This document shows, in pieces, positions 8,036 to 17,345 of a stretch of DNA of 64,000 nucleotides. The stretch covers positions 3,197,490-3,261,489 of the forward strand of contig NZ_SJPP01000001.1 of the NCBI RefSeq assembly GCF_007860075.1, written 5' to 3'. Numbering within the stretch: the first letter of the stretch is position 1; every line of letters starts with the position of its first letter. The translations under genes and the position numbers were made by a program. This stretch comes from Symmachiella macrocystis (GTDB taxonomy: Bacteria; Planctomycetota; Planctomycetia; Planctomycetales; Planctomycetaceae). The notes beneath the pieces are model-generated. The model was not told where the DNA came from and did no database searches. It worked only from the letters and a program-made list of their open reading frames with translations.

Positions 8036-9466
8036 CTATTGGCTCGCTCCGTCCTGGGGTACCCGTTCCTGTTCGGCGACTTTGGGCACGACCAACGGAA
8101 CTTCCATCAATTCCAATTCATCCGCCAACGTGCGGATTTGTTGGACGTCGACTTTGGCGCGATCATCGAGGATGTCGAGATTCGTCAAAATGACTTGATC
8201 GCCCGCTTCCAACCCTTCGTCGATCAGCACCAACGATTGCAAGGTTTGGCCACGTACGATGCGACGCTTCACGGCGCGGCCGTCGTCGGCAACGTACACC
8301 GTCCCGTCTGTGATGCAATCCCGCGGGATGGCGATGGCACTGGGGATCACCGGTCCCTGGATTCTGGCGTTGACGAACGTGCCGGGAAGTAAGGGGATCG
8401 GCTGGTCGGCGTTTTCCACGCGAATGTAGACCTCGACTGTTCGTGTCGACTCGTCCGCTTGAGGAGAAACCCGTTCGATGATCCCCGTCCACTGCCCAGG
8501 AGAAGTCGTATTCCGAGCCAATGTCACGGTGGGGTTGTCGCCCGCTTTTAACAAGGCGGCCACTTTTTCATAGTCACCCAAGGCCAACGGGACGGGAACT
8601 TCGATCACGTCCAAGTCCAGCAATTTCACCAACGGATCGCCGGGACGCAGGTTTTGGCCGACTTCGACCATGACTTCGCTCAGAGCGCCGCTAAAGGGTG
8701 GCCGGATTTCTGTTCGGGCAAGGTCGAGCTGCGCTGTTTCCAAATCCGAGACCGCCGTCGCTCGCTTGCGTTCTAGTTGGAGTTGACGGACGGGAAACAA
8801 CCGGGTTTCGTTGTCCAGATTTAAAACGGATTGCTTGTACCGCTCCAATTCCAATCGGGCGGTCGTCAGTTCCGTTTTGGAGATCACGCCCCGTTTTCCC
8901 AGATCCTCAATGCGTTGATATTCGCTTTGGTATACTTCGACATCGGCAGCGGCTTTTTTGATCAGGCGTTCGTTATTGGCTTCCTGCTCGGCTAGCACTT
9001 TGAGTTCCGCGTCGATCTCAGCAATGCGGCCCGATGCCTGCACCACGCGTTGCTTGTAGGTTTCCGGGTCGATGCGGACCAAGGGCAACGATGGGGTTGT
9101 CGACCGCGTGCGGCCTTGGCTATCGACCTCGACCTGTGAGGCAACGACGTTCGCCCCTGGTTTTAAGGAGGGATGTTTCTCAACGACCCGCCCGCCGACC
9201 TCGGCGGACAAAACGACTTCTCGATAAGCCCGAGACGTTCCAAAGCCCGAGATCACTTCTCCCAGCGGGATTTGCTCCGTCTTGAAAACGTCAACTTTGT
9301 AGACCTTTTCTTCGACCTCGCTCTGCTGGGGTTTTTCCTTCAGGCTGGCCAGTGCTTGAAACACCATGCCTCCGCCCACCAAGGCAAGGATGCAGCAGAC
9401 AATGGTAATGACAACTCGCAGCCAACCGCGCGTCTGCTTTGGTTTTTTTTCGTCCGCCATATTCAC
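8036..9466 (-). CDS. RND-type efflux periplasmic adaptor subunit (first adaptor of the block)
   Basis: A 476-residue membrane-fusion protein with an N-terminal membrane helix (about 16-38), a barrel-sandwich domain (SAEVGGRVVEKHPSLKPGAN), a coiled-coil hairpin (about 140-245), the closing half (TEIRPPFSGALSEVMVEVGQ) and beta-barrel and membrane-proximal domains. The start is a GTG at 9466 or the ATG two codons later. It leads a minus-strand run with the ABC permease and second adaptor and probably docks the same pump. A copy of the 91-bp dispersed element ends 16 bases before its start, so its expression may depend on that element. Confidence 0.87.
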   Translation of the reverse strand: MNMADEKKPKQTRGWLRVVITIVCCILALVGGGMVFQALASLKEKPQQSEVEEKVYKVDVFKTEQIPLGEVISGFGTSRAYREVVLSAEVGGRVVEKHPSLKPGANVVASQVEVDSQGRTRSTTPSLPLVRIDPETYKQRVVQASGRIAEIDAELKVLAEQEANNERLIKKAAADVEVYQSEYQRIEDLGKRGVISKTELTTARLELERYKQSVLNLDNETRLFPVRQLQLERKRATAVSDLETAQLDLARTEIRPPFSGALSEVMVEVGQNLRPGDPLVKLLDLDVIEVPVPLALGDYEKVAALLKAGDNPTVTLARNTTSPGQWTGIIERVSPQADESTRTVEVYIRVENADQPIPLLPGTFVNARIQGPVIPSAIAIPRDCITDGTVYVADDGRAVKRRIVRGQTLQSLVLIDEGLEAGDQVILTNLDILDDRAKVDVQQIRTLADELELMEVPLVVPKVAEQERVPQDGASQ

Positions 9467-9482
9467 TCAACCGTCCCATTGT

Positions 9483-9573
9483 CTAGAACCAGTTTCAAAA
9501 CCCGGTTGCGCCTATTCAGGAATCTGTAATACAAGTGTTTGCGTGATTCGTCAGAGGGTTTTGAAACTACTTG
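9483..9573 (-). repeat. 91-bp upstream element, copy A
   Basis: Read on the minus strand, it has a left arm caagtagtttcaaaaccc, then ctctgacg, a 37-base centre and a right arm caaccgggttttgaaac followed by tggttctag. The left arm matches copy D (55381-55471) at 24 of 25 bases and the spacing is identical. It ends 16 bases before the adaptor start at 9466 and points toward that gene. Arms TTTCAAAACC and GGTTTTGAAA can pair. Confidence 0.85.
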
Positions 9574-9904
9574 TACAGACATCGAGCTTTGGAATAATCG
9601 GCGAACCGACGATCCACGATAATTGTCACACTGAATCATAGACAGCATACCCGCCAAGGTCTATCGGCAACATCCGCGATTTCGCAAACTCGGATCACCC
9701 ACCCTTCCCTTTCTCGCAAAATGAATCCTGTTCTCATGTTAGGAAATCCGCACAACGATCCCAATTTGCCCCGCTGGTCGCAAAAATGCCAGGACCGCTT
9801 GACCTTTCGGGTGAAGGCTACGACGATTACCCCATACACAACGGCTGCGGATCACAATCCAAGGCTGCCGGCCGAAATTACTCTCTGAAACTCACATTCC
9901 GACG
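9574..9904. other. Divergent intergenic region, no gene seen
   Basis: This stretch separates the adaptor (minus) from the dioxygenase (plus) and must hold both promoters. Short frames exist in it but none has a ribosome-binding site or recognisable protein character. I could not assign promoter elements with confidence. Confidence 0.4.
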
Positions 9905-10720
9905 ATGCCCACTGAAATCTCATCTCCCACGAAACGTTCATCACCATTGCCGCCGGATTATTTTTCGGCGGACGAAATCGAGCAATTTCGCCGTGACGGT
10001 TTTATCATCGTCCCGGGAATGGGGGATGCGTTGACAGTGGAAACGATGTTGTCGGTCACCCGCGCACATTTGGAACAGCCCATCGAACCCGTGGAACTTG
10101 AGGCCGATGTGCACTACCCCGGTGCCCCCCCATCACGGTCCGCTGCGGGAGGTCGAACGGTGCGTCGGCTGTTGATGGCCCATGCGCGGCATCCGGTGTT
10201 CACACAGTGGATCTGCAGCCCGGGAGTGGCGGGGCGATTATCGCAATTGTTGGACGCTCCCGTTGTGATGCCCTTGACGCATCACAATTGCATCATGACC
10301 AAACAGCCGCAATACAGCAGCCAGACGCATTGGCATCAGGACATCCGTTTTTGGTCGTTTGAACAACCCAATCTGGTTAGCACCTGGTTGGCATTGGGTG
10401 AGGAGACGCCGGAAAACGGTTGTCTGAGCGTGATTCCCGGCACGCACGCCATGCAGTTCGCACCCGACCGGTTTGACGCGGGCTGTTTCTTGGATCCAAC
10501 CCAACCGCAAAACCAAGAACTGATCGACCGCCGAGTGGACGTGAAACTTTCGCCGGGCGACGTTCTCTTTTTCCACAGCCGCACGTTTCATGCAGCGGGA
10601 AACAACACAACGGACGAATCAAAGTTCTCGGTGGTGTTTACCTTCCGCCCAACGAAAAACCGTCCTCTGCCAGGGACGCGGTCCGCGGCGCTCGCCGAAT
10701 TAATGCTGCCGGTGCTCTGA
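9905..10720 (+). CDS. Phytanoyl-CoA dioxygenase (PhyH) family protein
   Basis: A 271-residue Fe(II)/2-oxoglutarate-dependent oxygenase. The iron-binding facial triad is His144 and Asp146 (HWHQDIRFW) with His229 (RTFHAAGNN); Arg248 in FTFRPT is a candidate 2-oxoglutarate ligand. The opening SADEIEQFRRDGFIIVPGMG and GCLSVIPGTHAMQ are typical of the PhyH family. The substrate cannot be read from the sequence; bacterial members hydroxylate many small molecules. The gene stands alone, divergent from the adaptor cluster and convergent with the MMPL transporter. Confidence 0.87.
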   Translation: MPTEISSPTKRSSPLPPDYFSADEIEQFRRDGFIIVPGMGDALTVETMLSVTRAHLEQPIEPVELEADVHYPGAPPSRSAAGGRTVRRLLMAHARHPVFTQWICSPGVAGRLSQLLDAPVVMPLTHHNCIMTKQPQYSSQTHWHQDIRFWSFEQPNLVSTWLALGEETPENGCLSVIPGTHAMQFAPDRFDAGCFLDPTQPQNQELIDRRVDVKLSPGDVLFFHSRTFHAAGNNTTDESKFSVVFTFRPTKNRPLPGTRSAALAELMLPVL

Positions 10721-10770
10721 GGCTGAGTCGCCACTCCCAAAGGTTGCCGCACGGTTCACCGTTTATGGAT

Positions 10771-13386
10771 CTAGCCGTTTTGGAGTTGGTTATCGGCGGG
10801 CGTTTCGAGGTTGGCGGACGGCGATTCTGGCTCGGTCGTTGTAGGGACCGCCCCGCCGCCTAGCAGCCAGGTCCATTTGCCAAAATCGCCACGATGCAGC
10901 ATGACCAAATAGGCGGGGACGAGGATCGGCCGGACGACGAACGTGTCTAACAACACGCCGAACATCAGCGCAAACCCCAACTGCTGCATGCCCTTGAGCG
11001 TTCCGCCCAACACCAGCGACGAAAATGTGCCCGCCATAATGATGCCGCAACTGGAAATGATGCCACCGGTGCGCAACAACGCGACACGAATCCCCTCAAT
11101 CGGTCCACGCCGCTGCTGTTCCTCATCGATACGCGTCATCAAGTAGATGTTGTAGTCTTCGCCAACGGCGATCAGGAACGTAAACAGGAAGATCGGCACC
11201 TTCCAATCCAGGCCGGCGAATTCCCCAGTCGATTCCAAGAACCAGAACAACACATACGTAAAACCGATGGTGACGAAGTAGCTGAAGAACACCGTCAGGA
11301 TCAGATACAACGAGATCGAAAACCGGCGAAGCAAAATCCAGAGGATCACCAACACAACGGACAACACAGCAACGTCGATCACAATTCGATCGCGGTCCGT
11401 GGTCGTCTTTAAGTCGCGGATGTTCGCCGTGGACCCGATGAAATTCATATGGGTCGCTTTGAGCGGTTCGTCTTGTTTGGAGAAGAAATCGCGGATGACT
11501 TGTTCCACGCCATCCAGCCGCGCAATGCTGTTTTTGGAAAACGGATCTTCGTTGAAGATCACATCCAACCGCGTGGTATCGCCGCTCAAGCCTTCAACTT
11601 GCGTGACGTAATACTCCTTGGTCTTCTCATTGACCGCTTGCCGTTTTGCAGCTAGACGAAAACCTGAAAGTCCTTCCCAGCTTGGTTCATGCCGACCAAA
11701 AGGGGAAGAAAGGCTACGGACGTCGGCGATATTCAGCTCATCGCTTTTTTCCCGCAGTATTGTGGTCAATTCAGCGATTTTGTCCTTGGCATCACTGCTA
11801 TTGAAATTCATTTGATCGTTTGCCAAAAGCACCGTGAGCGGCCCGGCCGTTCCTTCCGGAAAATGCCTCTGAATGGCCTTGGCACCAACAACGCTAGCAT
11901 CATCCGACGGCAATTCTGACATCAGCCCGTAGCTGAGGTGGTTCCACGAAAGCACACCGACCGCAGCAAAAGGGATCATGATCGCCATGGTCCAACCCCA
12001 CAGCCTCCGCGGATGTTCCAGCACCGCCTGCCCGATTTTTTCCCAGCCGTTACTGAGCGGGTTTAGCTCGATCAGCTTCGACATCAGCGTGCTGCCGGAG
12101 ATCCACCCGGCGGTCGTAGTGATCCGTTCACTACGAATGTGCGGCCAAAATGCGAAGCGGCCAAACAACCGCAACAGGGTGGGTGTCAACGTCAGCGATG
12201 CGATCAAAACCACGATCAAGCTCAGAGCAATGCCGATACCGGCGTCGCGAAATTTACCGAAGGCGGCCAGCACCATCATGCCGATGCCGAACGCCGTGGT
12301 GAGCGCGCTGGCGGTCAGCGCCGACCCGACTTTTCCGACTGCTTCTGAGACTGCCTGATCGATATCGGCGCCGGCGTCCAGTTCCTCTTTGTACCGAGCA
12401 ATTAAAAACAGGCAATAATCGACGCCCGCCCCATAAAGAATGACCGTCATATAGACGTGCATTTCCACAAAGGTGCGAAAGCCAAATAAAATGTCGCCGT
12501 CGTTGGCATTGAATTGCGATAGCAAGGAGGCCAACGATAATGAGACTTGGTTGGCAATCCCCACCGTAATCAAGGGAATCAACGCCAATAACGGCGCGCG
12601 ATAGATCAAGATCAGCAGCAGGATCACCAAACCGACGGTCCAAGTCTCCGTGGCGGCGGCGCTCTCGTCACGCGCTTCGAGCATATCGCGGCCGACCGTC
12701 GCTGTACCGCTGAGTTGCAAGTCGAGACCATCGGGAATCAGTTCTTCTTCGAACAATTCGCCCCCGGGTCTGGCGATCAATGTCTCAATCCGGTGTATCG
12801 TATCACGGTTGCCATATTCGAGAAATTTCTCGGACAGCCCCACAATCACGAGCGCTGCTTGCCGGTCCTCACTGATCAACATTTCGCCAATCCACTCATC
12901 CGTGGGAGAACGGATCGACGTGATCTGTGTAATTTCGCTTTCCGGAATCGGACCGATTTCGAGGCGACGGACCAGATCGTCTTCGAGCGCCGTTTTCTGA
13001 CGGGCGAATTCTTCTTCGCCCAATTCCTCTTCGGCAACGGCCAATTGCTCATTGATGACCACATCGTCGATGTCGGCCAAAATGGTTTCCAGCCGGGTTC
13101 GCAATTCCTCCTCGATGAAGGCCATGTCGTTGTCGTTCAGTTCGCCCTTCTCGCGGCGCACGACAATCACAATACTGCTGGCCAACAGATCATCGGGAAA
13201 CGCTGCGGCGAACCGTTTTTCTCCTTGGATGCTGTCCATTTCCTTGGGCAGATGATCGAACTCGCCATCCAGGGCGACTTCTTTCCATTTGGGCGACACC
13301 CATTGGATGAAGGCAAAGAATATCAACCACCCGATGAAGACAGTCTTCCATCGGCCGCTGATCAGTTTACCAAGCTTGCCAAACAT
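10771..13386 (-). CDS. MMPL/RND-superfamily membrane transporter
   Basis: An 871-residue protein with the two-fold layout of MMPL exporters: an N-terminal membrane helix, a large extracytoplasmic domain (about 40-245), a five- to six-helix bundle (about 250-400), a further helix (about 465-485), a second extracytoplasmic domain (about 490-650) and a final helix bundle (about 655-835). The segment YGAGVDYCLFLIARYKEEL and its repeat counterpart VGEDYNIYLMTRIDEEQ are the helix-4/10 motifs with the proton-relay Asp. These pumps export lipids, hopanoids or drugs. It is on the same strand as the upstream adaptors but separated from them by the dioxygenase gene. Confidence 0.9.
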   Translation of the reverse strand: MFGKLGKLISGRWKTVFIGWLIFFAFIQWVSPKWKEVALDGEFDHLPKEMDSIQGEKRFAAAFPDDLLASSIVIVVRREKGELNDNDMAFIEEELRTRLETILADIDDVVINEQLAVAEEELGEEEFARQKTALEDDLVRRLEIGPIPESEITQITSIRSPTDEWIGEMLISEDRQAALVIVGLSEKFLEYGNRDTIHRIETLIARPGGELFEEELIPDGLDLQLSGTATVGRDMLEARDESAAATETWTVGLVILLLILIYRAPLLALIPLITVGIANQVSLSLASLLSQFNANDGDILFGFRTFVEMHVYMTVILYGAGVDYCLFLIARYKEELDAGADIDQAVSEAVGKVGSALTASALTTAFGIGMMVLAAFGKFRDAGIGIALSLIVVLIASLTLTPTLLRLFGRFAFWPHIRSERITTTAGWISGSTLMSKLIELNPLSNGWEKIGQAVLEHPRRLWGWTMAIMIPFAAVGVLSWNHLSYGLMSELPSDDASVVGAKAIQRHFPEGTAGPLTVLLANDQMNFNSSDAKDKIAELTTILREKSDELNIADVRSLSSPFGRHEPSWEGLSGFRLAAKRQAVNEKTKEYYVTQVEGLSGDTTRLDVIFNEDPFSKNSIARLDGVEQVIRDFFSKQDEPLKATHMNFIGSTANIRDLKTTTDRDRIVIDVAVLSVVLVILWILLRRFSISLYLILTVFFSYFVTIGFTYVLFWFLESTGEFAGLDWKVPIFLFTFLIAVGEDYNIYLMTRIDEEQQRRGPIEGIRVALLRTGGIISSCGIIMAGTFSSLVLGGTLKGMQQLGFALMFGVLLDTFVVRPILVPAYLVMLHRGDFGKWTWLLGGGAVPTTTEPESPSANLETPADNQLQNG

Positions 13387-13957
13387 AGGAATGAATTGTT
13401 AATCCATAGAAACGACAGCGAAGATGTCCATAATCGGCGATGACGTCGAATGACGACTAAATCCAACCAATACTTCGCCCGCAATGGCCTGCATTCCAGC
13501 GCAACGGTGCTGGTGGTTATAGAGGAGAATATCAGGACGGAACCGGGTCCCGGCATGACTGTTGGGGGCCATTGAAGCAGCGGCTTGACCAGCTTCGGTC
13601 GGCACATCGATGACGATCAATGACGTCCGTAACCGCCCAAAGCTGTTTAGTGATAACGGAATAAAAAAATACGGTAACTCCCGAACCCTGGCCCGTCAAT
13701 GAACTGCACCATCAGAGAGCACCAGATTCGCCTCCGGTGTTTCCCGTGGTTGTAAAGTAAATTCGTGTAATCTGTTTCATTGCAGCATGTTACGTAGTGC
13801 GATCTTCCGACGCCTGGAAGAGAAATTGACGTTCACGGCGAATCCTGATAATTTTCGGGAAGGAAATTCACCCACTGGATGAATTCAGCAAAACATTGTT
13901 GGACTTCAACTTACATCCTGCGGATCAAATCGCGGGCACCCAACGGAGAACCTCCTT
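13387..13957. other. Long intergenic region, no confident gene
   Basis: About 570 bases between the transporter start and a small membrane-protein gene. Two overlapping minus-strand frames of 73-81 codons cover 13362-13620, but they lack a convincing ribosome-binding site and recognisable motifs. No tRNA or strong terminator was seen. Confidence 0.4.
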
Positions 13958-14140
13958 ATGTTTCGCATGCAACTCAGTGCCGGCGTTGCCATTATTGATG
14001 GACTACTCAACGTCGGGCTAAGTGACAAAATCACCTCGGTTGGTTTGCTGCAAGGGGTCTTAACGCTCACCTTGGGCTTACTCATCGCCTATCAGTCGGT
14101 GAAACGCGTTAGCGCAGACGAGTACGAGACGGCTGTATAA
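13958..14140 (+). CDS. Small hypothetical membrane protein
   Basis: A 60-residue protein with an amphipathic start and a hydrophobic stretch at about 26-46 (TSVGLLQGVLTLTLGLLIAY), ending in a charged tail. A GGAG ribosome-binding site lies nine bases before the ATG, which is the main support for translation. No family is recognised. It is convergent with the sulfatase gene, 24 bases away. Confidence 0.5.
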   Translation: MFRMQLSAGVAIIDGLLNVGLSDKITSVGLLQGVLTLTLGLLIAYQSVKRVSADEYETAV

Positions 14141-14164
14141 TCGGCAAACTTCCCGTAGATACCG

Positions 14165-15499
14165 CTACTTCTCCGGCTGTTTGGTGGCTCCGCTGAGGAT
14201 ATCCGCCTTCCATGCCGCAAGCGACGTGAGCATGGCCTCGAGGCGTGCAGGTTGCTGTGCAGCCAGGTTCGTCGCTTCTTGCGGATCGTCAGCCAGATTG
14301 AAAAGCTGTGGATCCTCGTTGTTTCGTTCGACGATTAGCTTCCAATCGCCATCGCGCATCGCTGAACTCTTGCGATAGCTCCAAAAAAGTGGCCGCGCGA
14401 GACGTTTTTCTTTCCCGGCTAGAATGGAAGAAATGTCCGCACCGTCGAGATAATGGCCCTCCGGGAGGTCGACATCGGCGACGGCCAAAACTGTGGGCAT
14501 CAGGTCCAGACTGATGCATGTTGTGCCGCTGACTGTTCCCTGCGGAATGTGCCCCGTCCAGCGCGCCACGGCGGGCACGCGATGTCCCCCTTCCCACAGA
14601 CTTCCCTTGAACCCCCGCAATGCGCCGTTGGAACCGTTTTTCGTCGCTCCATTGTCGGAGAAAAAGAACACCAACGTCTCCCGGTCCAACTCCAATCGCT
14701 CGAGCGTGTTCAACACTTCGCCGATGCCGTTGTCCATTTCGGTCATCATTTGTTGATAAGCGCGGGCAATGTCCTTTCGAGCTGTGCCAGGAATCCGCTT
14801 GCGGCCTACTGCGCGGACCGGAGGATCATCCGGCGCCTGGTAGGGAGAATGCACTGCTTCGTGCGCCAGATACAGAAAGAACGGCTGGTCACGATGTTGC
14901 TCAATGAATTCGACCGCATTGCGATTGATCAGCCGCGTTGTATAGCCCTCTTCGGGTGTGAGTTGATCGTCGTGCCACCAATCGGCAACGCCCGTGCCAT
15001 CGATGTGTGAAATATAATCGACGTTGCCGCTCACGAATCCCCGAAATCGATCAAAGCCGTGGTGTATGGGATTGAACTGCTTGCGATACCCGAGATGCCA
15101 CTTTCCAAACAATGCGGTCGCATAACCCGCTTGGCGGAGCAATTTTGGAATCACGATTTCAGTGGTCTGCAGACCATGATGTCGATTGCGCTGCGGATCG
15201 GCAAACACAACGCCCGGGATACCCGCCCGCTGTTGATAGCGGCCGGTCATAAAACCCGCGCGGGTCGGGCTGCAGACCGCACCGCTGGAATGAAAGTCCG
15301 TGAACCGCATCCCTTCAGCCGCCAATCGATCTAAGTGTGGGGTTTTTAACGTGGTACTGCCGTAGCATCCCGCATCACCGTACCCCATGTCGTCGGCCAG
15401 GATAATGATCACATTGGGATGGCGCTGTTCAGCGGCGCACAGTTGAGAAGCAGCACCCCACAGGATCAACACGGCCGTCGCAGTTAAAACATTCAGCAT
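14165..15499 (-). CDS. Secreted sulfatase (arylsulfatase family, Cys-type)
   Basis: A 444-residue enzyme with a signal peptide (cleavage near CAAEQ). Metal-binding Asp36-Asp37 sit in ILADDMGYGD. The CSPTR signature (Cys76, GAVCSPTRAGFMTGR) marks the Cys that is converted to formylglycine by an activating enzyme not found in this window. Further sulfatase motifs are GKWHLGY, FFFSDNGAT and FKGSLWEGGHRVP. It should remove sulfate from sulfated polysaccharides or small esters outside the cytoplasm; planctomycetes are rich in such enzymes. It has no operon partner. Confidence 0.93.
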   Translation of the reverse strand: MLNVLTATAVLILWGAASQLCAAEQRHPNVIIILADDMGYGDAGCYGSTTLKTPHLDRLAAEGMRFTDFHSSGAVCSPTRAGFMTGRYQQRAGIPGVVFADPQRNRHHGLQTTEIVIPKLLRQAGYATALFGKWHLGYRKQFNPIHHGFDRFRGFVSGNVDYISHIDGTGVADWWHDDQLTPEEGYTTRLINRNAVEFIEQHRDQPFFLYLAHEAVHSPYQAPDDPPVRAVGRKRIPGTARKDIARAYQQMMTEMDNGIGEVLNTLERLELDRETLVFFFSDNGATKNGSNGALRGFKGSLWEGGHRVPAVARWTGHIPQGTVSGTTCISLDLMPTVLAVADVDLPEGHYLDGADISSILAGKEKRLARPLFWSYRKSSAMRDGDWKLIVERNNEDPQLFNLADDPQEATNLAAQQPARLEAMLTSLAAWKADILSGATKQPEK

Positions 15500-15543
15500 G
15501 GTTCATCACCAGTCTGGAAATACAGGTACGGTGTTAAGACATC

Positions 15544-15765
15544 CTAGTTGTCAGGTTTGTACGTGCCCCTGTCAATCGTACGGCGCGGTGACGGTGCGGA
15601 TGTTGCATGTTCTACGGCCGCTATCGGTTCGTGTGGTCCCGTAGCCTCTACCTTTGGGGATTCGACGTCCGATGTTGGGGCCGGTCGGTGGTCGATAATG
15701 TTAGCAAGGCGGCCCCCTGCGCACTGGGCGGGGAGAGAGCCGTCATTAAAACATGTGTTGTTCAT
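15544..15765 (-). CDS. Possible small hydrophilic protein
   Basis: A 73-codon frame starting MNNTCFNDGS and ending TYKPDN. A strong ribosome-binding site (GAGGAG, eight bases before the ATG) is the main argument for it. The protein is polar and Pro/Ala/Ser-rich, with no recognised domain, membrane segment or signal. It lies divergent from the gene starting at 15804. It may also be non-coding; codon statistics or orthologues would decide. Confidence 0.35.
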   Translation of the reverse strand: MNNTCFNDGSLPAQCAGGRLANIIDHRPAPTSDVESPKVEATGPHEPIAAVEHATSAPSPRRTIDRGTYKPDN

Positions 15766-15803
15766 CCGGTGCACTCCTCATCTCCCGCAGAGGGAATTTG
15801 GTC

Positions 15804-16406
15804 ATGCGACTGCTCATTTCAGCAATGATTTTCACGGCGGCAGGTTTCGGCTACATGCAATATAAAACCGCGCCGGCCGGTGAGGATGGGTTTACGGGAA
15901 TGTTCGTTGAGGATGAAAATCTGATCGACCCCGAGATTGTCAGCGAGACATTGGCGGAAGCTGGCAACGAGGTCGTCGCGGTGGCCGGCCCCCAGGTCCA
16001 GGACTTTTCCGAGATCTTTCGCTTCGATTTGACACCCAACCACGTGATGAACAAATGGCAACAGGTCTCCGCCAGCCTGCGGCATTTGGATCTACAAGGT
16101 TATCGCGTGCCGCTGGTGACGGGAATCGATGACACGGATCTGGCCGGAAGCCTAACGTACTATTTCGATACGCGGCAACGTTTACGACGGATCACATTTG
16201 TGGGGACCACTGGAAATCCATTGCGGCTAACGCACTTTATGACACAGCAGTACGGTTTTCGTCGGGTTGTGAATCAAGACCCCCGCCGCGAAAGTTACGC
16301 GGGCGGCCCCAAACTCGGAGGCTACTACAGCATCACGCCCATGGAACTGATCGATCGCGACGAATCGCACTCGAACTTCTCCATCGATTTGCGAATCGAC
16401 ATTTGA
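15804..16406 (+). CDS. Hypothetical exported protein
   Basis: A 200-residue protein. The start at 15804 (MRLLISAMIFTAAGFGYM) is chosen because AGAGGG lies about nine bases upstream and a signal peptide or membrane anchor follows at once; a longer frame begins at 15753. The middle contains the hydrophilic FRFDLTPNHVMNKWQQVS, and the C-terminal half has alternating beta-like segments (LTYYFDTRQRLRRITFVGTT). No catalytic motif is seen. I do not recognise a named family; the pattern suggests a conserved planctomycete envelope protein. Confidence 0.7.
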   Translation: MRLLISAMIFTAAGFGYMQYKTAPAGEDGFTGMFVEDENLIDPEIVSETLAEAGNEVVAVAGPQVQDFSEIFRFDLTPNHVMNKWQQVSASLRHLDLQGYRVPLVTGIDDTDLAGSLTYYFDTRQRLRRITFVGTTGNPLRLTHFMTQQYGFRRVVNQDPRRESYAGGPKLGGYYSITPMELIDRDESHSNFSIDLRIDI

Positions 16407-16470
16407 AGCAACGCATCGGTCGCGTCGTTTTTTGCGAACAACTTCAGTAGAATGCTTGTCTATACCCTTA

Positions 16471-16560
16471 TCAGTCGTTTCAAAACCTCTGACGCATCTC
16501 GTTGAGACTGAACTGCGAGTTTTCAGAAAAAAGCTCAACCCGGTTTTGAAACGGATCCTA
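16471..16560 (+). repeat. 91-bp upstream element, copy B (one base shorter)
   Basis: Left arm tcagtcgtttcaaaacc then ctctgacg, a 37-base centre with gactgaactgcgag, right arm tcaacccggttttgaaac then ggatccta. One C is lost from the left arm relative to copies A and D. It ends 41 bases before the start of the gene at 16602 and has the same orientation relative to it as the other copies. Confidence 0.8.
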
Positions 16561-16601
16561 AGAAATTACACAAGCCTGCCGGAGGATGGACGCAATCCGC
16601 C

Positions 16602-17231
16602 ATGCAAGAATTTCTCGATGCTGTCGTTGAGCAATTCCAGGAACACTGGATCAAATTCCTAACAGCCGCCGGCTTTATGGCGGTTGGCTGGTTCTTTGGC
16701 AAACGCAAAGCCAAAGCGGATTGGGCTAAGAAGGAATTCTTCGACCGCATCAATGTGTCGCTCAACACGATCCACGACGGCAAACTTTATATTCGCACGG
16801 TGATCGAAAAAAATTGCGCCGATGTATTTCTCAATGCGGTCGCCGTCGACACGATCAACGCCGCTGCACGAAAGACCAGCGAGCAAGACGCAATCATTCC
16901 GCTCGAAAAAGAGGACCATTGGTACTACTTGAATGCGGTCCTCAACGAGGTCGCTGAGAAATTCGCTTCCGGAACGCTCAAACGCGACATGCACCTCGAC
17001 GTCAAGGTGGAACGGTACCTGATCTGCCTCACCTGTGAATGCGCCGGTGACATGCGCACGCGAAAAATCCGCGCGATGCTGATCAAAAAAGCATTGCTGC
17101 AAAAACTTCCTAAAGAGATGCCGCAATTCGAGTCCCCGCGTCACAGCACCCGCTGGGAGACTCTCAAACAACTCGCCGCACAGTACCAAAAGGATCCCCA
17201 TAAATTCCTAGAAGTCGAAATCTGTGTCTAG
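16602..17231 (+). CDS. Hypothetical membrane-anchored protein
   Basis: A 209-residue protein with a single predicted membrane helix at about 18-33 (FLTAAGFMAVGWFFG) followed by a basic stop-transfer stretch and a long, mainly helical cytoplasmic domain. A GGAGG ribosome-binding site lies about 17 bases before the ATG, somewhat far. Conserved-looking elements include HDGKLYIRTVIEKNC and YLICLTCECAGDMRTRKIR. No family is recognised and no catalytic residues stand out. The 91-bp element copy B lies directly upstream. Confidence 0.65.
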   Translation: MQEFLDAVVEQFQEHWIKFLTAAGFMAVGWFFGKRKAKADWAKKEFFDRINVSLNTIHDGKLYIRTVIEKNCADVFLNAVAVDTINAAARKTSEQDAIIPLEKEDHWYYLNAVLNEVAEKFASGTLKRDMHLDVKVERYLICLTCECAGDMRTRKIRAMLIKKALLQKLPKEMPQFESPRHSTRWETLKQLAAQYQKDPHKFLEVEICV

Positions 17232-17345
17232 CGTTTTGTCACGATTTATTATTCGTGTTGGGTGCCACTAGCGAGCCTGTACGTCTTACCGTGAGGCTTT
17301 TCCGGAAACTGAAGACAACTCAAGGCTAAAAACAACTCTTCGACC

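Noticed and set aside
9483-9573. Idea that the centre of copy A is inverted relative to copy D because both contain ATCTGTAA on opposite strands
   Set aside because: The two octamers are out of register by six bases, while the forward alignment keeps exact spacing; the match is probably chance.
13362-13620. Two overlapping 73-81-codon minus-strand frames upstream of the MMPL gene
   Set aside because: No ribosome-binding site or motif; one overlaps the start of the transporter gene. They cannot be excluded but are not supported.
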